Assembly: GCA_964421085.1 (NCBI GenBank)
Contig: CAYQVO010000060.1
Span: 1 to 10,337 of the forward strand
Direction of reading: 5' to 3'
Origin: CAYQVO01 sp964421085
GTDB taxonomy: Bacteria > Bdellovibrionota_C > UBA2361 > CAYQVO01
Length of the DNA: 10,337 nt
Part shown: piece by piece, positions 6,015-10,337 of the stretch
Numbering within the stretch: position 1 is the first letter of the stretch
How the letters are laid out: every line of letters starts with the position of its first letter
Notes under the pieces: generated by a model
Told to the model about the DNA's origin: nothing
Databases searched by the model: none
What the model saw: only the letters and a program-made list of their open reading frames with translations
Program-made: the position numbers and the translations under genes

Positions 6015-6970
6015 AACTGCACGAAGTATCATCATGCCGGTTCCGTATTCCAGAGAGTGGAGGACGCGTCCTCTGGCAAATAACGAACAGGTGCAACTAC
6101 GCATGCAGGTACTGCATCTTCAGGTCGCGGCCCGACAAAATCCCGGGTGAGCTTGGCACGAAGGAAGCACTCCGTGTGATGGATGAACTCAAGGAAGCGG
6201 GCTTTACTCATATAAAGTTCACAGGCGGCGAACCTCTGTTTCGGCCAGATATCTCCGAGATCATGCGTTATGCGAACCAGAAGAGATTCAGAGTGGACCT
6301 CTCTACAAATGCTTCTCTGATAAGCTATGCCGCCGCGCGTGAACTGAACAGATGGGCGATCGGAATGCTCCATGTGGGGCTGGACGCGCACTGTGAAAAA
6401 ATAAATGCGCAGGTGCGGCTCCCCGGAACATTCGGGCGGACAGTTTCGGGCATCAAGGCATGCGTAAAGGCGGGAGTATATATCAGAGTTGGCTGCGTCA
6501 TCTTTTCGGGTAATCAGTATCATCTTCCTGAGATGGCGGAGTTCTGCTCCGGGCTTGGAGTCAGGGAACTCATCTTCTCGATGATGGAACCTGCGGGACG
6601 TATGGCAGGAGACAGATCGATGCTCGCAGGACAGCCTCTCAACAGTCTCATTGACAAGATTGAATCGATACGAAGGGAATTCGAAGGGCAGCTGAAGATT
6701 TCGTCGAACATTGAACCTTCGGTTGAATCGGCACTGGCAGCATGTGCCGGGGGGAAGCGTTTTCTTTATATCGATAATGAAGGAAGGGTCGCGCCATGCA
6801 CATGGGTGGCACAGGCAGCCCCTGATTTTGTCTCACGAGCCACTCTGAAAGAAAAAGGACTCAGTGAACTGCTGGCATCATCGCCCATACAGTCATTCAG
6901 AGATTCCAGGGACAGAAGATGTGAAGGGTGTCCTGTATCGAGGATGAATCTTGAACTTAAAGCTGTATGA
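6011..6970 (+). CDS. Radical SAM enzyme with four-cysteine C-terminal (twitch/SPASM-like) region
   Basis: This 319-residue radical SAM protein has the cluster motif CNYACRYC, giving Cys 28, 32 and 35. The SAM-binding signature FTGGEPLFRPD is at 70-80, and DLSTNASL at 96-103 is typical of peptide-maturase-like members. The C-terminal part has Cys 245, 263, 304 and 307, in the contexts FLYIDNEGRVAPCTWV and RRCEGCP. This is the pattern of a shortened SPASM (twitch) domain that binds one auxiliary iron-sulfur cluster. Such enzymes often oxidise or crosslink residues in peptides (PqqE, sactisynthases, related maturases), while others act on small molecules. No RRE (precursor-binding) domain is evident at the short N-terminus. 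The start is translationally coupled to the kinase gene, with AAGGTG four bases upstream. It probably acts on the repeat peptide of the same operon (inference). Confidence 0.88.
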   Translation: MKLHEVSSCRFRIPESGGRVLWQITNRCNYACRYCIFRSRPDKIPGELGTKEALRVMDELKEAGFTHIKFTGGEPLFRPDISEIMRYANQKRFRVDLSTNASLISYAAARELNRWAIGMLHVGLDAHCEKINAQVRLPGTFGRTVSGIKACVKAGVYIRVGCVIFSGNQYHLPEMAEFCSGLGVRELIFSMMEPAGRMAGDRSMLAGQPLNSLIDKIESIRREFEGQLKISSNIEPSVESALAACAGGKRFLYIDNEGRVAPCTWVAQAAPDFVSRATLKEKGLSELLASSPIQSFRDSRDRRCEGCPVSRMNLELKAV

Positions 6971-6988
6971 ACAAAAGGAGGGATGCGT

Positions 6989-7894
6989 ATGCTTCAGGCA
7001 TTAAAGATGGAGGATAATGAGGGACGATTCAGAGACTATGCTCCGCTGTACGGCTTTTCCACAGAAAAAATAAGCGCCTATATTCCTTTCGTAATACGGA
7101 AAGGAAGCCACGTACTTTGCGTTGCCGGCTCAGGAGATCATCTTCTGAATGCAGTTTTCTGCGGGGCGAGAGATGTTACTGTCTTCGATGTGAATGCCGC
7201 CGCCTCGTGGTGGACTGAAATCAAGGTTGAAGCGGCAAAACGTCTTCGCTTTGCTGATTTCGAGCGGTTTTTCTTCCTCAACAATGAAGATGATATCTCG
7301 AGAAATCCTGAAGCGCTTTCCTGCGGAACATTCAAGGTGCTTGCAGACCGGATCTCTCTCGATGCAAAGAGGTTTTTCGAGGACTGCCATTCAAAAGCAG
7401 GCGACGGGCTGAGATCGTCCAGCCTTTTCAATAATACTTATGACGGAAATGCGCTGAAGGTCGAAAACAATCTGTACCTCAGAAACAGCGATTCGTACGC
7501 GCTGCTTCAGCACCGCCTGACAGGGGTTCGAATTCGTTATATCCATTCATGTGTTACGAAGCTTCCACGGAGACTCCACTCCTCAACCTTTGATGCGGTG
7601 CTTCTTTCGAACATCGCAGATTATGCACATGAGTTCTTCAGCGGGACTTCATATCTCCAATCATTTGTCCAGGAGGTGATTTGTCCCATGAGGTCCCGCC
7701 TGAGGGATGGCGGAGTCGTGTGTGCGGCATACCTCTATGCCCATAAGTCCGGGCAGGTGGAAGCCCACAGTGCGGTGGATATCGATGATGTGCGGCGAAG
7801 AGCTTTCGAGAAATTCAATGTGCCATACGCCGAATTGTGTTTCCAGGGAGTGATTCCGGGAGAAGAGGATATGGTTGTCATGGTTAATGCATAG
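6989..7894 (+). CDS. DUF3419/BtaA-like S-adenosylmethionine 3-amino-3-carboxypropyl transferase
   Basis: The 301-residue product matches DUF3419 in its cofactor-binding region: VLCVAGSGDHLLNA at about 42-55 (the family's SxGDN-type loop, here GSGDH), then VTVFDVNAAASWWTEIKVEA at about 63-82, where family members have a D-x-N-P motif followed by a helix rich in K and A. BtaA of this family moves the 3-amino-3-carboxypropyl group of SAM to the hydroxyl of diacylglycerol. At about 300 residues this protein is shorter than typical BtaA. The rest is divergent, so the acceptor may differ. I chose ATG 6989 because GGAGG ends seven bases upstream. ATG 6983 directly abuts the Shine-Dalgarno. It ends 11 bases before the ATP-grasp gene. 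The family call is fairly secure, the aminocarboxypropyl activity is inferred. Confidence 0.7.
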   Translation: MLQALKMEDNEGRFRDYAPLYGFSTEKISAYIPFVIRKGSHVLCVAGSGDHLLNAVFCGARDVTVFDVNAAASWWTEIKVEAAKRLRFADFERFFFLNNEDDISRNPEALSCGTFKVLADRISLDAKRFFEDCHSKAGDGLRSSSLFNNTYDGNALKVENNLYLRNSDSYALLQHRLTGVRIRYIHSCVTKLPRRLHSSTFDAVLLSNIADYAHEFFSGTSYLQSFVQEVICPMRSRLRDGGVVCAAYLYAHKSGQVEAHSAVDIDDVRRRAFEKFNVPYAELCFQGVIPGEEDMVVMVNA

Positions 7895-7905
7895 GACGAG
7901 GAATT

Positions 7906-8940
7906 ATGAACAGCAGCAGCGACTTTACCGAGCTTCATACGAATCAGAGACTCCTTCTTCAGGAGCTGGAGACGAGAGGAGTCGAGATCGAGGTGCTGGT
8001 CCCCGAACTGGAGATAGTCAGGGCCCGGTACGGGAAACACGTGGAACTTCTTCTTGACAGGAGCGGTTCCCGGTGTCCGTACGGGAGCAGCATCATAGCG
8101 AGTGACAAATATGTCACGAAACAGCTTCTTCTTCAGGCGGGACTTGAAGCACCCCGGGGGGAACAGTTTTATCCGGACCAGCGCAAAGACGCGCTTCGCT
8201 ATGCGCAGGCGCTCGGTTTTCCTCTTGTATTGAAACCCACCAATGGTTCGCATGGAGAGTGCTGCTTCACCGATATTAATTGCGCCGAGGACGTCGAGGC
8301 AGCAATTGATTCCTTTGTCCTCGCGCAGGGCCCGTCACAGCCTTTCATTATCGAGGAGCAGTTCGATGGACTCGAATTCCGGATTTTTATGACGAAGTAC
8401 GGGGATTTTGCAGTGCTTCACCGTGAACCTGCTTCAGTGACCGGAGATGGACGCCAGTCGATCCGTGAGCTCATATCAGCGGAGAACTACAGGCGGACGC
8501 ATCCAAGGCAGGCATCACTCTGCCGCATTGTTGTGGATGATCAGGTCAGGACGCATCTGAGACGGCAGAATCTGTCACTGGAAAGCGTGCCTGATGCGGG
8601 TGAAAAAATATTTCTGCGCAGAAATTCGAATGTTGCACTTGGCGGAAGACCAGTGGATTTTACCGGTGTTGCCCATGACTCCCTGATCCGCATTGCAAGG
8701 CGTGCGCTTGCTGCGATCCCGGGTCTTGCATATGCGGGTATCGACATCATATCGAAGGATGCAACAGGCGGGCAGACGCGCGGAAGTTATCGCATTCTCG
8801 AGATAAACTCGAATCCAGGACTTCACATGCATGAAGATCCCGGCGAAGGCCGCGGACAACCGGTATCGAGATATCTGGCGGACGTGATCTTTCCGGAAAC
8901 GAGGTACTCGCTGCGAAAGGGTGATAAATGGGCTGCATAG
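7906..8940 (+). CDS. Stand-alone cyanophycin-synthetase-type ATP-grasp ligase
   Basis: This 344-residue ligase aligns by eye with the ATP-grasp domain of cyanophycin synthetase and of the fused glutathione synthetase GshF. It has ASDKYVTKQLL at 65-75, the ATP lysine in FPLVLKPTNGSHG (K110, 105-117), acidic residues E150-E151, the segment HREPASVTGDGRQSIREL (172-189), LRRNSNVALGG (237-247), AGIDII (277-282), and the metal-binding LEINSNPGLHMHEDPG (298-313, E299 and N301). ATP-grasp ligases form acyl-phosphates and join them to amines. The CphA domain joins Asp or Arg to a growing chain. CphA itself is far longer and carries a second Mur-ligase-like half that is absent here. A role in attaching an amino acid to the Glu side chains or C-terminus of the repeat peptide is an inference. 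GAGGA lies four bases before the ATG. It overlaps the final gene by 13 bases. Confidence 0.85.
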   Translation: MNSSSDFTELHTNQRLLLQELETRGVEIEVLVPELEIVRARYGKHVELLLDRSGSRCPYGSSIIASDKYVTKQLLLQAGLEAPRGEQFYPDQRKDALRYAQALGFPLVLKPTNGSHGECCFTDINCAEDVEAAIDSFVLAQGPSQPFIIEEQFDGLEFRIFMTKYGDFAVLHREPASVTGDGRQSIRELISAENYRRTHPRQASLCRIVVDDQVRTHLRRQNLSLESVPDAGEKIFLRRNSNVALGGRPVDFTGVAHDSLIRIARRALAAIPGLAYAGIDIISKDATGGQTRGSYRILEINSNPGLHMHEDPGEGRGQPVSRYLADVIFPETRYSLRKGDKWAA

Positions 8941-9626
8941 TCGGTACCGGGACAACAGGCCTCATGCAGTTTTCGCCGCTATACCAGGGGATGGCGGCTG
9001 TATATGAACGTTTTTCTCAGGCTGAAGATGCCGAAGGGAATGTGACGCGATTTTTGAGAGAAATAGTGAGGGGCAAATGCGTTCTTGATGCGGGCTGCGG
9101 CACTGGAAAGTATATAAGAGAACTAGGTCCGACTGCGGATTTTTATGCAGGCATCGATGCTTCCCACGAAGTGTTGAAGTTTGCCGGGGAAAAAGCATAT
9201 GCGCTTTCCAATACCATTGTCTGTCATGGCAGGGCAGAGCAAGTCCCCTTCCCTTCTGGATCTTTCGACTGTGCAGTTTCATGCTGGGTGCTGGGAACAA
9301 TTGCCGATGACTCGGCAAGGCGGGCTGCTGTTTCCGAGCTTCTAAGAATCGTGAAAAAGAGAGGCAGTGTTTACCTGGTAGAGAATGATCTCGGCGGAGA
9401 CTTCGAATACATTCGCGGCAGATTTCCCGATGTCTCGCGCACTCACCGTTATAATCAATGGCTCCGGAACATCGGCGCAGAAAGGTGCGCGTATTTCGAG
9501 AGCCATTTTTCGTTTTCATCAGTTGAGGAAGCAGGAGCGATAGTCGGCGCAATATGGGGGGAAGCAGCCGCAGCGAAAGTTGTGTCTGCGCGAATCGGAC
9601 ACCGGATTGTCGTATGCAGGCTGTGA
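8928..9626 (+). CDS. Class I SAM-dependent methyltransferase, last gene of the operon
   Basis: The 232-residue product is a small Rossmann methyltransferase. Motif I is VLDAGCGTG at 52-60, with YAGIDASHEVLKFA at 73-86 providing the acidic ribose-binding Asp. GRAEQVPFPSGSFDCAVSCWVL at about 101-122 corresponds to motifs II and III, followed by LLRIVKKRGSVYLVEND (138-154). This is the UbiE/Methyltransf_11-like pattern. The substrate is not visible. In betaine-lipid synthesis a BtaA-type transferase is partnered by an N-methyltransferase, and here a DUF3419 gene lies two genes upstream, so N-methylation of a transferred aminocarboxypropyl group is one possible role (inference). ATG 8928 is preferred over the in-frame ATG 8964 because AAGGG lies just upstream. 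It overlaps the ATP-grasp gene by 13 bases, which suggests coupled translation. Confidence 0.85.
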   Translation: MGCIVGTGTTGLMQFSPLYQGMAAVYERFSQAEDAEGNVTRFLREIVRGKCVLDAGCGTGKYIRELGPTADFYAGIDASHEVLKFAGEKAYALSNTIVCHGRAEQVPFPSGSFDCAVSCWVLGTIADDSARRAAVSELLRIVKKRGSVYLVENDLGGDFEYIRGRFPDVSRTHRYNQWLRNIGAERCAYFESHFSFSSVEEAGAIVGAIWGEAAAAKVVSARIGHRIVVCRL

Positions 9627-9707
9627 TGAAAGAAACAGAGATGATGTTGGTATTTGAACACGAGGATAAATGAAACAGCACCGAGAGATATGACAGCAGT
9701 TGGATGG

Positions 9708-9748
9708 CCTTCTCCTGGGGGAGCCGAGTTTATACGGCCCAGAGAAGG
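9708..9748 (+). terminator. Stem-loop downstream of the operon, candidate terminator
   Basis: CCTTCTC (9708-9714), a bulged C, and TGGG (9716-9719) pair with CCCA (9738-9741) and GAGAAGG (9742-9748). An inner CCG/CGG (9724-9726 with 9735-9737) can extend the stem, leaving the 8-base loop AGTTTATA. That makes up to 14 base pairs, starting 82 bases after the last stop. There is no run of T after it, so it is not a textbook intrinsic terminator. It could stabilise the 3' end or belong to another element. Confidence 0.4.
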
Positions 9749-10159
9749 TGTTCATCGATCAACAATCAACGGGCTTCCGAAGTTCAGGTTTTTCAGCCGG
9801 TGCCACGATCCATCAGAGAGGCCTCTGAATCAGACCGATCCGATGAGGAATTTCCCTGTACCAAAGGGCGCAAGCAGCCACGGAATGTCATTATTCCCTT
9901 CATGGTCAATTCATTGATTTGTCACAGGCAGGAATCATATCAGCCAATCGAAGGATTTCGATCAAAATAAGCATAGTGTCATTTACTTTGCTGTCATTTT
10001 CAGATGCGGACCGTTCTTTAAACCATAGCAAGAGCTGAAAGCAAAAATGAGAATTTTTGCGCGTTAGTGGCATCAGGAGGAAGTGCATAGTCAGCGTTCT
10101 TTACGTAGTCATCCGAGTACGGAGCTACAGGATGGGATCGGAGGGTAGTCTCACAGTGA
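9749..10159. other. Stretch without a supported gene
   Basis: About 410 bases after the stem-loop hold no gene I can support. Two overlapping open frames of about 87 codons run through 9654-9970 on the plus strand, but neither has a good ribosome binding site, both span the stem-loop, and codon choice favours neither. Base composition becomes more AT-rich around 9960-10060. No tRNA, CRISPR or terminal inverted repeats are seen. Decayed DNA at the edge of the gene cluster is a reasonable reading. Confidence 0.4.
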
Positions 10160-10330
10160 AATACGGACTCGAGGTCCAACGGTCGCACGGGGATCTACCA
10201 CACCGAAGCCCCTCCTCCTCATGCCATATCGCAACGAGAGAGTGAATTCTTTGAGGAGCTAAGCAGCGACGAAGGCTTTTTGGGGGTTGCCCGAAACTTC
10301 GTTGAAATTCTCAAGCTGAGTGGCATCTGA
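10160..10330 (+). pseudogene. Frameshifted remnant of an unknown protein gene
   Basis: A frame open from just after a TGA at 10157-10159 to a TGA at 10328-10330 gives 56 protein-like residues with no usable start codon. Segments include RTGIYHTEAPPPHAISQ and EEFLSS-like acidic residues, then GFLGVARNFVEILKLSGI at the very end. Another frame just upstream (about 10095-10180, with SYRMGSEGSLTVKYGLEVQ) also looks protein-like and would join it through a frameshift near 10175. This suggests a decayed gene whose C-terminus survives. Transposase remnants are common in such places, but I cannot identify the family. Confidence 0.35.
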
Positions 10331-10337
10331 TTTCCTA

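Noticed and set aside
8962..9681. Minus-strand open frame of 239 codons over the last methyltransferase
   Set aside because: It is antisense to a protein with intact motif I and normal gene overlap upstream. The product is low-complexity Ser/Arg/His-rich and has no domain.
9654..9970. Two overlapping plus-strand open frames of about 87 codons after the operon
   Set aside because: They compete with each other, one begins at TTG and neither has a ribosome binding site, both cover a strong stem-loop, and the codon choice is neutral.

Overview
The window is a compact bacterial-style (possibly archaeal) chromosomal segment of intermediate GC. Genes are tightly packed, have clear Shine-Dalgarno sequences, sometimes start with GTG, and use AGA/AGG arginine codons freely. 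I cannot name the organism. Two radical SAM enzymes suggest an anaerobe or a facultative lifestyle (inference). A CoaE-type kinase fold argues mildly for a bacterium.

Layout: (1) About 335 bases at the left edge hold no recognisable gene, only an unassigned open frame that runs in from outside. (2) 336-2042, plus strand: a class I SAM methyltransferase with a long C-terminal domain that vaguely resembles a degenerate kinase fold. (3) 2059-3027, minus strand: a tandem-duplicated Lrp/AsnC-type regulator, convergent with the methyltransferase. (4) 3028-3159: a divergent control region with an inverted repeat and spaced TTTGCA elements. (5) 3160-9626, plus strand: eight genes with gaps of 18 bases or less, or overlaps, almost certainly one operon. 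(6) 9627-10337: no convincing gene, one strong stem-loop, and a frameshifted gene remnant at the right edge.

The operon is the prize. It begins with a 157-residue unknown protein and a 79-residue Ser/Arg/Glu/Gly-rich peptide built from about eight repeats of nine residues, each centred on a G/S-E-S motif. Six enzymes follow: a B12-binding-type radical SAM protein, a CoaE-like P-loop kinase, a radical SAM protein with a four-cysteine C-terminal (twitch/SPASM-like) region, a DUF3419/BtaA-like 3-amino-3-carboxypropyl transferase, a stand-alone cyanophycin-synthetase-type ATP-grasp ligase, and a class I methyltransferase. This looks like a RiPP-like or carrier-peptide pathway in which a repeat peptide is heavily modified.

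One working model (inference): the DUF3419 protein adds an aminocarboxypropyl group to a hydroxyl such as Ser and a methyltransferase N-methylates it, as BtaA and BtaB do in betaine-lipid synthesis. The ATP-grasp enzyme would ligate an amino acid to a carboxylate such as the repeated Glu, and the radical SAM enzymes and kinase would add further changes. The Lrp-like protein would control the divergent promoter. I recognise no described pathway with this gene set.
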